64,000 nt of DNA from Macrotis lagotis (lineage: Eukaryota > Chordata > Mammalia > Peramelemorphia > Peramelidae): assembly GCF_037893015.1 (NCBI RefSeq), contig NC_133664.1:125984319-126048318 (forward strand), in the 5' to 3' direction. The position numbers and the translations under genes were made by a program. Below the pieces are notes generated by a model. It worked only from the letters and a program-made list of their open reading frames with translations, was not told where the DNA came from and did no database searches. Of this stretch, positions 11,740 through 23,600 are shown one piece after another. The stretch's first letter is position 1. Each line of letters opens with the position of its first letter.

Positions 11740-13225
11740 GTCAGAAGGCACTTCAAAGCAATTTCTATTTAAACTGTTAATCCCATCTATAATATCTCCA
11801 AAAAAAAAGAACCACCCACCCTTCATTTATAGATTTCTAGTGACAGGAAATTCATACTCTTTCTAGGCAGCTTAGTTCCTTTTGAGGCAGCTTTAAAAGA
11901 TAGTATTATTTTTCTTATGGTGAACCTGAGGTCTGCTTCCATATAATTTTCAACCATTGACCCTAGCTATATTGCCAATCCTCCACCTCCCACCCTGGGG
12001 AAAAAAAAATAATCTTTTCTTGACAAGAATTCTTTCATCTTCCTGGAAATCTGCCCATAATCTTTGGGGTTAATAAAAAAAGCAAATTGCATATATTACA
12101 AAACTCATTGAACTAACCAATTGGAAAAAAGGATGTATTTTATTGTCAGCAAGCATGACCTTTATTCCATTTGTGCTTTAGAAAGTAAATAATAATTTAT
12201 GAGAACTGTAACTAGCTACTTTTGTGGAGCTGGCATGATATCCTGGCATTATTTTAATTTTATATTTTTTCCCCCATGCATCAATTCTATTTCCAACATT
12301 CAAGTATAAATTTTTGTTGTCCTTGTGAAGAAGGTATTAAAATCAGTTACGTAAATGTAATTGCCATTTTCTTCATATTATGTAAAATATTTTAGTGTAG
12401 TTTTGTAGAAGTCTTTACATTTAAGTAAGAACATTATTACTTAGGTGTCAAACACTGTTATTTCTGATTCATGAAGAGATCAGTTGAAGCCTAGAGAAAT
12501 CTTTAAGGAACCTGAGCATATCTGGGACATGAACTTTCCAACTAAAATCTAAATCTAACCCCTCCTTCTCCTGTCTCTCCTTTTTCCCCATATAACTAAA
12601 TCTGGCTTCCTCTCACCAAACTGCTTCAAAGCACATTATTAAATAGAACTGCATAACAGTAGCTTCATGCAATTACATTAATACTTGAATGAACTAAAAA
12701 AAATTTCAGGGGATATTTGAACATTATCTCTCAGTGGAGAATTATTGGATACATATTTCCATATCTCCTCTACCCTGGTGAACCCATCTCTAGTCAAAAT
12801 AAATTTTCATCATGCTTTCACAATCACTTAAATCAAGATGTACAGCCACAACAAAATATTAATCTGATTGGCAAGCAATTACTTTAATTTAGAGAGATTA
12901 AGTAGGTATCAAAATACTGAAATTGAATTTGACTGCTACAAAAGAACAAATTGAACTACCCAGAAATACCCTAATCTGTGTACATGTCACCATAAATATT
13001 TTTCTTAAAAATTCAGTGATGAACCCTGAGCAATTTGGTTTGAGCAACAAAGAGCCTAGACAAGAATTATCTTGGCACTTGGTACCATTATTGACAGCTT
13101 TGGCTGGTGTTTTGACACAAAGGATTGATTATCTTTTTTGAAGTAACAAGAAAAAATGTTAAGAAAACTGAAATACTGCGCAATAAGAAGTATGTGATTA
13201 TTCCTGGTGATTTCAAGTTGGCCAA
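11740..13225. other. No recognised feature
   Basis: About 1.5 kb with no supported gene. A 72-codon open frame at 12923-13141 has no recognisable domain and is not unusual for AT-rich DNA of this length. Confidence 0.5.
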
Positions 13226-13229
13226 TATA

Positions 13230-13400
13230 GCTCCTCAATTTAATTTAAAATGTATTAGGTAGTTATTTTATCCAAAGAACTCTCCTAGGCTTCTGGGGAG
13301 ATACAAAGAGTAATATGAGCTTCCCAGTCTTATGGGACTGACTATGTCATAGATAATGATAATGAAAAATAAAATGAATACATAGGAGAGATGCAGAGCA
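13230..13400 (-). mobile_element. L2 LINE 3' fragment, antisense
   Basis: The order 'cttctggggagatacaaaga', 'cagtcttatgggactgacta' matches the antisense of the L2 tail region seen repeatedly in this window. Diverged. Confidence 0.5.
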
Positions 13401-13914
13401 TCATTACAATTTTAAAAGATAATATACTACACCAAACAACTAAAATTATTTTATAGAGCTAGAAAAAATAAAAACAAAATTCATCTGGAAGAGCAAAGGG
13501 TCAAAAATATCAATAGAATCAGTAAAAATATGAAAGAAGGTAACCTAGCTATATGAAATCTTATACTGTTTTATAAAACAATAATCATCAAAACATTCTG
13601 ATAGTGGTTAATCAGTGAAATAGAATAGGTACACAATGAATTACAGTAAATAACTAATAATTTAGTGCTTAATAAACACAAAAATGAAAGATTTTAGGAC
13701 AAAACCTCATTTTCCAAAAAATCCTGAGAAAACTGGAATGCAGTATGGCAGAAAGTATGTATAGACCAATATCTCATACCATTTGCCAAGATAAGATCAA
13801 AATGGGTACATAATTTAAACATAAAATGTGTTAAAAGAAGCAACTTTAGGAAAGCATGCAATAATTTTTCTTTCAGATCTATAAATAAGGGAAGAATTTA
13901 GGAATGATCAAGAT

Positions 13915-14047
13915 GACTTTTGTACAATTTCTTCCTGATTAACTTCAGTTCTGGTAGATGCTAAATTCTTATAAATCTCAATGAACTAAGAGAATCCCTT
14001 TTTATGATAGATTTGGATAAAGAATATACAGATTCATAAATTATTTT
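13915..14047 (+). repeat. 133-bp dispersed duplicate, copy 2, inside L1
   Basis: Gap-free second copy of 11606-11738. L1 ORF2 sequence lies on both sides, so this segment was inserted into the L1, or the L1 was broken and repaired with it. No poly(A) tail and no obvious TSD are present, which disfavours retroposition. Confidence 0.88.
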
Positions 14048-14210
14048 CACTATGTATATTATATATCTATTATATAAAATGAAAATGATTTTGCAAAGTC
14101 AAAACCAATGCAACCAAATTTAAAAGAAAGAAAACAAGAGATAGAGAGAAAGGAAAGTAGTTTGTTTTGGTCTGTAATCAGATATCATCAATATTTTCTC
14201 TGGAGTTGGT

Positions 14211-14382
14211 CTGCCCTCTCTGTCTCTCTTGCCTTTATGTCTCTATTTCTATATTTCTCTCTGACTACCTCTGTCTCTGTCTCTCTCTCTCTCTGACTCT
14301 ATCTCTTTGACTCTATCTGTCTCCATCTGTCTCCATCTATATCTCTGTCTCTCTCTGTTATTCTCTCTGACTCTGTCTCTCC
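14211..14382. repeat. Pyrimidine-rich (TCTCTG)n-like simple repeat
   Basis: An imperfect array of CT, CTG and CTCTGAC units, about 170 bases, almost purine-free except regularly placed G and A. Confidence 0.9.
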
Positions 14383-14754
14383 ACAAGATAATTAATATGT
14401 AAATGTTTTACATTATTGAACACATACAACCTTTATTAGATTATTTGCCATCTTATCAAGGGGGAAGGGAAAAAAGAAAGAAATAGAATTTGAAACAAAA
14501 AACTTAAAAATGTTAATTTTTTACATGTAATTGGGGGAAAATATTTTTTCTTTAAAGAGGGAATATCCCAACTGGGGAGACATGTCTAAGACTTGTTTGA
14601 CTCAACTTTTGTCTTACTCTTTAGCTTTAACCTACATGTTTTTACTTGTTTAAACAAGTCTCTCTTCTACTGCTGAACATTATTCTCCTTCTCCATCATC
14701 AGTTTAATGAACCACTATACCAAACTTTCCAATTGCCACAACTATAGAATGAGA

Positions 14755-14870
14755 GTGTTATTAGTATAGAATTCCCAGGTTGTTGGGAGGATCAAATGAC
14801 ACAATATTTATAAAGCAAGTTGTACAGTGTCTGGCATACAAGACACTATGTCAATATTAACTTTATTATT
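14755..14870 (+). mobile_element. MIR-type SINE 3' remnant
   Basis: 'caggttgttgggaggatcaa' followed by 'gtacagtgtctggcatacaa' is the 3' half of MIR in sense. A short (ATT)n run follows at about 14862-14886. Confidence 0.7.
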
Positions 14871-15214
14871 ATTATCATTATTATTACAAATTGATATCAA
14901 CTTTTCCAATAGTGATTTTTCAATAAAATTATAATGACAGCATTTATTTTTACATAGTCTCAATTCTCTTTGATATTCAACCTGCACCCACCCATATCTA
15001 ACAGTCTTGATAAGTTGTGCTTTCCAAGTTCTCTGAAGAGCACAGTTCTGTCCTATAATGAAGTCAACCTTTCAGATTCTAGTCAATGAAAACTTGACTT
15101 CCAAATTACCTAAGAAGGATTACCTGGCCTCACATGTGGATTTTCAGTTATTATTATTTATTATATTCATTCCTTTCTTGCCTCCCCACACACAGAACAT
15201 ATGTATATAGTTAC

Positions 15215-15790
15215 CACATAGGTTCAGATAGTATCTCTCACCTGAACTATTATAATAGCATCCTAATTGGTTTCCTTGTTTCCAGTCTCTTACCTTTTCA
15301 ATTCATTTTCAACAGTTTGACAGACTGAAGTTGTTGAAACCGAAATCCCTCCATATAACTCTCTCACTTATAAAGCTTCAGTTACTTCTTATTGCCTCAA
15401 GGACAAAGCACATGCTCCTCTGTTTGACATTCAAGTTTATTTAATTTGACTCTGGGTTGCCTTTTCCACATTTGTTTCAAATATCTCTTAAAACATTAAA
15501 TATTCCAGGCAAGCTTGCTATTTCCTTTCATGGTTTTCCATCTTTCCCTCTGATCCCCATACTTGAAATGTTGTCTTTCCTCACCTCCACTTTTTAGAAT
15601 TTCTAGTTACATTCAAAGCTCAGCTTTGACAACACCTCTTACACAAGAGCTTTCCTGTCCACCCCTATCAACCCTCTGGAAATTTCTTTGTGTTTACTTT
15701 ATATGGCACCTGTATTTGTATTTTAAAATATGTCAGATTCCCATATTCTTCAACAAAATGTAATTTGAGAAGAGAACAAATTTTACATAA
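15215..15790 (+). mobile_element. L2 LINE fragment (3' half), sense
   Basis: L2 phrases occur in order: 'cacctgaactattataatag', 'tcagttacttcttattgcct', 'gacattcaagtttatttaat', 'cattcaaagctcagctttga'. These correspond to the well-conserved end of L2 ORF2. An open frame at 15563-15763 falls inside and is not a gene. Confidence 0.75.
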
Positions 15791-16044
15791 CAATTGTACA
15801 TTTTGCACAGTGTGGCAGGGTTAAGACTTCTAATTTCTTAAGTATAGGAAAATTCAAATGTGGAAACTACCTCTAGAAATACATTCCATCAACTTTACTA
15901 TAGCTTCCAGTCTTAGACAGCTGTTTGGTCTGTTGAGATATTGAAGAAATTGCTGCATATTCACATCATTAATATATATGAAATTCTGAATTTAAATCTA
16001 GGTCTTTCTAGATCATAGGCTGTCCTAATTTAGAGTGCACTCAA

Positions 16045-16240
16045 AAGATTTGAAATGTATTTTGAAAATATTATTTCATCTTATTCTCACAATAATCCTG
16101 GAAAATTGGTGTTATCATTGTTATTTTACAAATGAGGAAACCAAGGCAGACAGCGGTAGTGTCTAAGTCTGGTTTTGAATTCAGGTCTTCCTGATTCTAA
16201 GTCCAATATTGTATCCACTATACTTAACTACCTTATCCCC
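16045..16240 (-). mobile_element. CORE-SINE/MIR remnant, antisense
   Basis: Antisense order: 'cacaataatcctgg', 'acaaatgaggaaaccaaggc', 'gttttgaattcaggtcttcc', then 'tatccactatacttaactac'. This is the MIR/THER-type core with its tRNA-like head at the right. Confidence 0.8.
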
Positions 16241-16319
16241 TGGTACATCTAAATGTACATATAATTAGTAATGTAATTAATACTTTTTTATTACAAAATT
16301 GAATTGTTAACCACATTTT

Positions 16320-16440
16320 ATTCATGGGATCTGCAAAAGAATCATAGATTTAAACTTGGAAGAGACCTTAAGAGGTAATCTACACAACACCCTTTCATTT
16401 TATAGTTAATGAAGCTTGTTATATCTGAAAACTGAGGGAA
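16320..16440 (-). mobile_element. Old MIR-like remnant
   Basis: 'aatcatagatttaaacttgg' followed by 'gagaccttaagaggtaatct' and 'cattttatag' resembles the 'rank-and-file' antisense MIR-related repeats of mammals. Weak. Confidence 0.4.
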
Positions 16441-16534
16441 AAAATGGATCCTTAAGAAAAACCAATAGAACTTAAAAACACACAAACACAATGAGGGGGG
16501 GAGGGGACAGAAAGAGACACAATAAGACTCATAG

Positions 16535-17589
16535 CATACTTTTTAAAAATTTGAATATTTTATTTATTTTTTTCAACCACATGAAATGATAATTTTTATC
16601 AATCATTTTTGTAAGGTTTTAGTTTTATATTTTTCAATTTTCTGCCTCCCCCTGACAGAAGGCAATCTGAGATAAGATCTACATTTAAACCATGCTAAAC
16701 TTGGATCAATATTGAACATGTTGTGAGAGAAGAATCAGATCCAAATGAAAGAAAACTTTAGAGAGAAAAAAATGACACGATATATAAGAAAACTTTTAAA
16801 AAATTGAAGATAATTGACTTTGATTTTCACTTAAACACCACAGTTCCTTCTCTGTATTCAGATGATATTTTCCCTCACAAGTCCTTTGAAATTGTCTTTG
16901 ATTATTGTGCTGCTGAAATGAACAAGTGATTGATCATCACCCCATGTTGTTGTTGTTAGTATATGTAATGTTCTTCTGGTTCTGCTCATTTCACTCAGCA
17001 TTATTTCATGCATTTCTTTTCAGGCTTTTCAGAAATTCCATCCCTCATGATTTCTTATAGAACAATAATATTCCATCACACACATATACCACAATTTTTT
17101 CAGCCATTCCCCAGTTGAAGGGCATCCCCTCAATTTCCAGTTCTTTGCCACCACAAAAAGAGAATATTTTGTACCTATAAGATTTTTACCCTTTTCATGA
17201 TCTCTTCAGATATGGAACCAATAATTGTATTGCTGGATCAAAGCATATGTATGCATAGCTTTATTTCCCTTTGGGCACAATTTCAAATTGCTCTCCAAAA
17301 AAGGTTGGATCAGTTCACAACTCTACCAACAATGTATTAGTGTCCCAGTTTTCCCACATCCCCTCCAAAATTGTGAATCAGAGGTATAAGGTAGTACCTC
17401 AGAGATGTTTTAATTTGCATTTCTCTAATCAATAATGATTTAGAGCAATTTTCCATGCAACTGTCAATAGTTCTTATTTCTTTGTGTGAGAATTACCTTT
17501 CCACATCATTTGGTCATTTATTAATTAGGGAATTACTTGTTATTTTATACATTTGACTCAGTTCTCAAGATATTTAGAAATTAGTCCTT
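16535..17589 (-). mobile_element. L1 3' part, antisense (left half of a split copy)
   Basis: On the minus strand this is an L1 3' UTR and the C-terminal part of ORF2 (plus-strand wording 'gctgctgaaatgaacaagtg', 'gccattccccagttgaaggg', 'taatttgcatttctctaatc'). It stops at 17589 mid-element, in the phrase 'agaaattagtcctt'. The missing continuation resumes at 25803, so one copy has been split by an 8.2-kb insertion. Confidence 0.88.
17578..17589 (+). repeat. Probable TSD of the 8.2-kb L1 insertion (left)
   Basis: 'aaattagtcctt' here and 'aaatgatttctt' at 25791-25802 agree at 9 of 12 positions. They sit exactly where the surrounding minus-strand L1 is interrupted. The divergence suits an old insertion. 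Confidence 0.6.
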
Positions 17590-17674
17590 CTGGGGCAGAG
17601 AAGAGATGGCAGCATGGAGCAAGAATGCTCCCAGAGTCTCTGCACAGACAACAAATTTACAGATCCTAGGTACA

Positions 17675-18322
17675 AAAAAAATTTTCTCTTTTTTATGTTT
17701 TTTTTAATACTTATTTATTTTTTATTTTTTATTTTTTCCATTCATATGCAAGCATATGTATAATTTCAAGTTAGAAAATTTTCTTCCACCCTCCCTTTCC
17801 ACCCCCTTCCCCTCAGCAGCAGTCAAGTTATCATTGTATAAACATATTTTTGATAAACATGTTTATAAACTAGTCATTTTCAGTTTGAGGAATTAGGATT
17901 AAAGGAAAGAGAAAAATAAGAGACAATTTTTATAAAGTGTTCATCAGATTATGAAGGGTTGGTTTTTTGTCTTTGTTTTTTCTTTTTGTTTTGTTTTGTT
18001 GTCTTTATTCCTCTGGATGGGGACAACATTGTCCATAGCTGGTCTAATATAGTTGTTTTAGCTCTCCAAACTGCTTCCATAAAGGTTGATCAACTCACAA
18101 TGTTATTGTTAATGTGTACATTGTTCTCTTGATTCTGCTCCCTTCACCCAGCATCAGATCCTGTATCTCATTCCAGGCCTCTCTAGAGTCAGTCCATTTA
18201 TGGTTTCTTATAGGACAATAATCTTCCATAGTATTCATGTACCATAACTTGTTTAAGGATTCCCCCATTGATGGGCATCCCCTCAGTTTCCAATTTTATG
18301 CCACTACTCCAAAGAAGTTTTC
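17675..18322 (-). mobile_element. L1 3' tail inserted in the 5' UTR of another L1
   Basis: Read on the minus strand this is a short 5'-truncated L1 end: A-rich tail at the left, then a 3' UTR with 'gtccatagctggt' and 'cttcacccagcatcagatcc' (plus-strand wording), ending in the ORF2 C-terminus near 18310 ('attgatgggcatcccctcag'). Possible TSDs are 'aaaaaaattttc' (17675-17686) and 'aaagaagttttc' (18311-18322), 10 of 12 identical. Confidence 0.8.
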
Positions 18323-18703
18323 AATGATAGGCATCATGGAGGATATTCAGTGAAGGTCTGTCTCTTGGCAGGGGAGCTGGGGAGGTTTGTTTAACCACAG
18401 TGCAGTCCAGGCCCCAACCGTGATGCTTTCCAGGCAGCTATATAGCAAGCCATCAGGGAGCACACTAACCCCAAAGTATGAACATTGGAAAGAATGGGGC
18501 AAAAGACAGGACTGGGTTGGGAAGAAACTACAGCATAGGCAGAATCTGGATATAAAGGAGGAAACAAACCTCTGCAAGGCAATGCCTGCACTGCATAGGC
18601 AGCATCTTGGCTAACCATAAGCCAGGGATCAGCCCCCAGTCCCAACATAAAAAGTTTGGATCTATGCTCCCTATACCCCAGGATTAGAGCTTAAACAATC
18701 AAG

Positions 18704-19600
18704 ATGAGCAAAAAAGCTAAAAGAACATTCACTATAGAAGCCTACTATGTAGATAAAGATGAAAACAATGCCACCTTAGAAGAAGAAAACACTGAAAAAC
18801 TACCTTCAAGGGAACTCTAAAACGCTTCTATGAATTGGACTCAAATTCAAAACTTCATAGAAGAGCTTAAAACAGAATTTAAAAACCAGAGAAAAGAAGA
18901 AGAATGGAAAAAAGAAATGACTCATGCAGGAAAAATGATCAAAGAAATCAACTCCTCTAAAAGTAAAAATAAACAATAGGAAAAGGGATGTAACTCTTCA
19001 AAAAATAAAATCAACCACCTGGAAAAGGAAAACAACTCAGCAGAGTAAAATTAACTAATTAGAAAAGGAAACATAAAAATTAACAAGAAAATAAAACCCT
19101 AAAAATTAAAATTGGATAAGTTCAGATCAGGGCTCAGACAATTAATAATTACCTAGCTGTGTGGCTTTGGGCAAGTCACTTAACTTAACCATTTGCCTTG
19201 CAAAAATGTTTAAAAATAAAAGAAAGAAAGAAAATACAGAACTCCTCCAGAGACCCCAGGAAAAAAAAAAAAAAACTCCAAGGGCTATGATAGCCAAATT
19301 GCAGAATTCTCAAATAAACAGAAAATATTGCAATCAACAAAAAAGAAGCAATTCAAATACAAAGGAAGCACAATCAGACTTACACAGGACTTTTCAGCTT
19401 CAATGTTGAAGCACCAGAGGACATGGTATACCATATATTGGAGAGCAAAGGATATTGGATTACAACCAAGAATTTACTATCCTGCAAAATTTAGCATATT
19501 CTATCAGGGGGGGACATTGATGTTCAGGACTCCCCAAATTTCCTGATAAAAAAGACCAGAACTGAACAGAAAGTCCAATCTTCAAATACAAGACTCAAGA
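18704..19600 (+). pseudogene. L1 ORF1 remnant of the plus-strand L1
   Basis: A start at 18704 opens a short frame MSKKAKRTFTIEAYYVDKDE that stops after 38 codons. Downstream, in broken frames, is a lysine/glutamate-rich coiled-coil-like stretch (18830-19100). The RNA-binding C-terminal part lies at 19225-19600: IAKLQNSQINRK, and in another frame LTQDFSAS and GLQPRIYYPAKFS. The latter matches the conserved end of L1 ORF1p. A SINE fragment interrupts the middle. Confidence 0.8.
19131..19215 (+). mobile_element. Partial tRNA-type SINE (3' half)
   Basis: 'taattacctagctgtgtggc', 'tttgggcaagtcacttaact' and 'ccatttgccttgcaaaaatg' form the 3' half of the WSINE-type SINE, with an A-rich tail, inserted in ORF1 of the plus-strand L1. 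The 5' half is missing, as expected from 5' truncation. Confidence 0.85.
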
Positions 19601-20693
19601 GATGCATAAAAATATAAATGAAGTGGTGGTGGTGGGGGGACAAAAACCCAGCAAATGTTAGTCAAGACAATCAAATTGTATACAATCCTAAAAGGGAAGA
19701 TATAAAGACTTTTAATTCTTGAGTTTTGTATTTCTTAGGATATTTAACAGGATAATTAAAGGGTTGATTATAATGGAAGTGAATGGATTTAGAGAATATG
19801 GCTATAGTTGGTTCTTGTCATTCCATTGAAGAGGACCAAGATGACATCACTATCTTTGAGACAAAAATTCTATATGAAAACTTATGTGTGAGGAAAATGT
19901 GGGTGTTTGAATTCCACAAGAATGTGAAGGGAGAATTCATAGTTTACATTACAAAGACTAAAGTCTGCCTATATTGTTGCCTTATGGGCAGGTAACCTCA
20001 ATCTGATCACAGTGTGGAGAGAGTATACCTGAGGGATTGCAAATGGTTTTTGAAATGATTTTGCTTTGCATGATATTTTGACTCATGAGGACTGTGTGTC
20101 CTTGTAAGGTACTTCAAAAGGGGGAAAGGTATAAAATTATTATAATTTGATGGGATTTAGACTCTTGAGAAGTATATTTCTTAATGAGACAAAAACGGGA
20201 GGGTACTTAGTGACTATGAGGCAGTGTTGTTTATCAAAAAATCAAGCAATCAATCAATCAACTTGTGATTGGACTTTGATTGATAGTACTTTGAACTTAT
20301 CAAATAATTAATCAACCTTTGATCGATGGCATATTGGTTGATGGTACTTCTCTTGATAAACAGCACCAGGTGAAGAGGCACAAAGATCAATTATAGTAGA
20401 GTTAAAGAAGAGAGGGTGGGAAAACTGAGTAAATTTTATTCAAAAGATTTGGCCCAGAAAGGGAATAAGACATATTCCCATTTTGGTTTAAAAATCTATC
20501 CCACTCTACAAGAAATAGGGGGTTGGGGAAGGGAAAGATAAGGAAAGAAAGGACTAATAAATGGGATTGTGAATGTATAAGTGAAAATGAAGTGAAAGAA
20601 AATTTTAAAGAAAAGTTAAAGGGGATAGAGTAAAACTTTTGTGAGAAATAATATAAGGAAAGAAAAGAGAAAAAATATAAAAGGGAAAAGAGC
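19600..20693 (+). other. L1 inter-ORF region of the plus-strand L1
   Basis: About 1.1 kb between the ORF1 end and the ORF2 start, purine-rich toward ORF2 (20500-20690: runs of 'gggaaag' and 'gaaagaaa'). It contains a short inverted repeat at 20224-20366. An open frame at 20402-20848 on the minus strand is the shadow of this purine tract. Confidence 0.65.
20224..20366. repeat. Inverted repeat, 14-bp arms, 115-bp loop
   Basis: The left arm 'gtgttgtttatcaa' (20224-20237) is complementary to 'ttgataaacagcac' (20353-20366) at 13 of 14 positions. The loop holds related phrases 'ttgatagtactttga' and 'ttgatggtacttctc' and a (AATC)n-like run. It may be a small non-autonomous DNA transposon or local secondary structure. 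The function is unknown. Confidence 0.6.
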
Positions 20694-23600
20694 ATGGAGG
20701 GAAATACAGAATTAGTAATCTCAACTGTAAATGTAAATGGAGTGATCTCTCCCTTAAAACAGAAATGGATAGCAGAATGGATTAAAAACCAGAATCCTAC
20801 AATAAATATGTTGTTTACAAGAAACCCATTTGAAACAGAGAGATACACACAGGCTAAAGGTAAAAGGATGGACCAAAATATATTATAGTTGATCTGAAGT
20901 AAAAAAAAAATTGGGGGTAATGATCCAGATCTAAGAAAAAAACAAAAGCAAAAATCAATCTCATTAAAAGGGATAAGGGAGGAAACTACCTCTTCTTAAA
21001 AGGCACCATAGGCAATAAAGCTATCTCATTATTAAACATGTATGCATTGAGTGGAATAGCATCCAACTTCCTAGAGGAAAACCTGAGCAAATTACAAAAA
21101 GATATAGCAGCAAAACTTTAATAATTGAAGCATTCAAAGTCCCTCTCTCAGAACTAGATAAATCTAAACACTAAATAAACAAGAAGGAAGATAAATTGAA
21201 TAAAATCTTTGAAAACTTAGATATGATAAACCTCAGGAGAAAACTTAATGGGAATAGAAAAGAATATACCTTTTTCTCAGCATTACATGGCACCTATATC
21301 AAAATTGACCATGTACTAGGAAATAAAAACCTTATAATCAAATGTAGAAAGGCAGAAATAATAAATGCATACTTTATAGATCATGATGTAATAAAAATTA
21401 TATCCAATAAAGGAATAATGGAAAGATAAACCAAAAATTAATTGGAAGCTAAATAACTTAATTTTAAAGAATGAATGGATCAAACAATAAATAATTACAT
21501 CTTAGAAAATAATAACAAGGAGATATTATACCAAAATTTATCAGAGGCAACAAAGGCAGTTTTAGGGGAAATTTTCTATCTCTAAATGTTTATATGAATA
21601 AAATAGAGAAAGAAGAGATCAATAAATTGGGTATGCAACTAAAAATGCTAGAAAAAGAACAAATTAAAAATCCCCAATTAAATGCCAAATTAGAAATTCT
21701 GAAAATCAAGGAAGAGAATAATAAACTTGAAAGAAAGAAAATAATTGATCTCATTAATAAAACTGAGTTTGTTTTATGAAAAAATATAATAGATAAACCT
21801 TTGTTTGATCTTATTTATAAAAGTAAGAAGATAAGCAAATTACCAGTATCAAAAAAGAAAAGGTAAATTAACCACCAATGAGTAGGAAATTAAAGAGATA
21901 ATTCAGAACTATTTTGCTAAACTCTATGCCTGAGTGAAATGGTTGAATATTTACAAAAATACAAACTGCCCAGATTAATAGAAGAGGGGAAAAAAAAGTT
22001 TAAATACATGCATTTCAGAAAGAAAGAAATTTGAAGAAACCATTAATAAACTCCCTAAGAAAAAGTTGCCAGGTCCAAATGAATTTACAAACGAATTCTC
22101 TCAAATGTTTTAGGAACATTTAATTCCTATTCTACATAAACTATTAGAAAAAGTAGGAAAAGGAGTTCTGCCAAATTCCTTTTGTGACACCAGCATAGTG
22201 CTGATACCTAAACCAGGAAGGACAAAAACAGACAAAGAAAATTATAGACCAGTCTCCCTAATGAACATTGATGCTAAAATCTTAAATAAAAATAATTTAG
22301 CAAAGAGATTATAGCAAGTTATTACTAGGATAATACTCCATTATCAGGTAGGTTTTCCCAGAAACTGTATGAACATAGTTACAAAGCACTTCTCATACAA
22401 ATAAAGTCAGATCTAAACAATTGGAAAAATGGCAATTTGTTCAAGGCTAGGCCGAGTTAAAATAATAAAAATGGCAATTCTACCGAAATTGAACTACTCA
22501 TTCAGTGCCAGACCAATCAAACCAAAATAACTATTTTACCGAGCTAGAAAAAATAGTAAAATTCACCTGGAGCAACAAAAGATCAAGAATATCAAGGAAA
22601 CTGATTAAAAAAATGTAAAAGAATGTGGCCTAGCTCTATCAGATCTAAAACTATTCTATAACCTAGCAGTCATCAAAATTGTCTGATATTGGTTAAGAAA
22701 TAAGAGTTCAAAAGAAACAATAGTGAATGACTACATTAATATACTGTTTGACAAACTCAAAAACATTGGATTCTGGAATTAAAACTCACTATTTGACAAA
22801 AATTACTGAGAAAACTGGAAAATAGTATGGCAAAAAACTAAGCATTGTCCAACAACTTACACCCTATACCAAAATAAGGTCAAAATGGGTACAGGATTTA
22901 GATATAAAGTACAACCCCATAGACTAATTAATAGACCAAGAAATATTCTGTCAGATCTATGGAAAGGGCAGAAATTTATGATCAAGCAGGAAATACAGTA
23001 TTATAAAGTACAAAATGAATGATTGTGACTATATGAAATTTAAAAGTTCTTACATTAATAAAACCAAGGAAAACTAAAAGCTAGGAAACAAATTTCACAA
23101 GCTAGAGGTTCTGATAAAGGTCTCATTTCTGAAATATATAGAGAATTGCATCAGATTTATAATGTTACAAATCATTTCCCAAATGATAAATGGTCAAGGG
23201 GTATAAACAGATAGTTTACAAATCAAAAAAAAATTAAAACTACATAGAATCATATGAAAAAATGCTCCAAATAATTATTGATTAGAGAAATGCAAATTAA
23301 AACAGCAATGAGGTATCACCTCACACCTATCAGATTGGTCAAGATTAGAAGAAGGGTAAATAGTAAATGTTGTAGAGGTTGTGGGAGGATTGGAATGTTA
23401 ATGCATTGTTGGTGGAGTTGTGAGCTGCTCCAACCATTCCTGAGAGTAATATGGAACTATGACCAAAGAGCAATAAAACTTATCATACTTTATGACTCAG
23501 CATTTCTAAACTAAGTCTATATCCAGAAGAAATCATAAAAAAATCGGGAAAGTCTCCATGTTTCAGAATATTCATAGCAGCTCTATTTGTAATGGCAAAG

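Larger units (their letters stand above)
13405..14550 (+). mobile_element. L1 fragment, interrupted and partly deleted
   Basis: From 13405 to 13914 the plus strand matches L1 ORF2 downstream of the RT ('gagctagaaaaaataa', 'ttcatctggaagagcaaa', 'atcaaaatgggtacata'). The L1 reading resumes at about 14075 ('caaaaccaatgcaaccaaat'), and an L1-type 3' end lies at 14396-14550 ('cttgtttgcc'-like text, then 'ttacatgtaattggggg'). The insert at 13915-14047 is the 133-bp duplicate. Between about 14185 and 14395 most of the ORF2 end is lost and a pyrimidine-rich simple repeat occupies the place. Confidence 0.75.

Noticed and set aside
20402..20848. 148-codon minus-strand frame with hydrophobic stretches
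   Set aside because: It lies antisense to the purine-rich inter-ORF region and ORF2 start of an L1.
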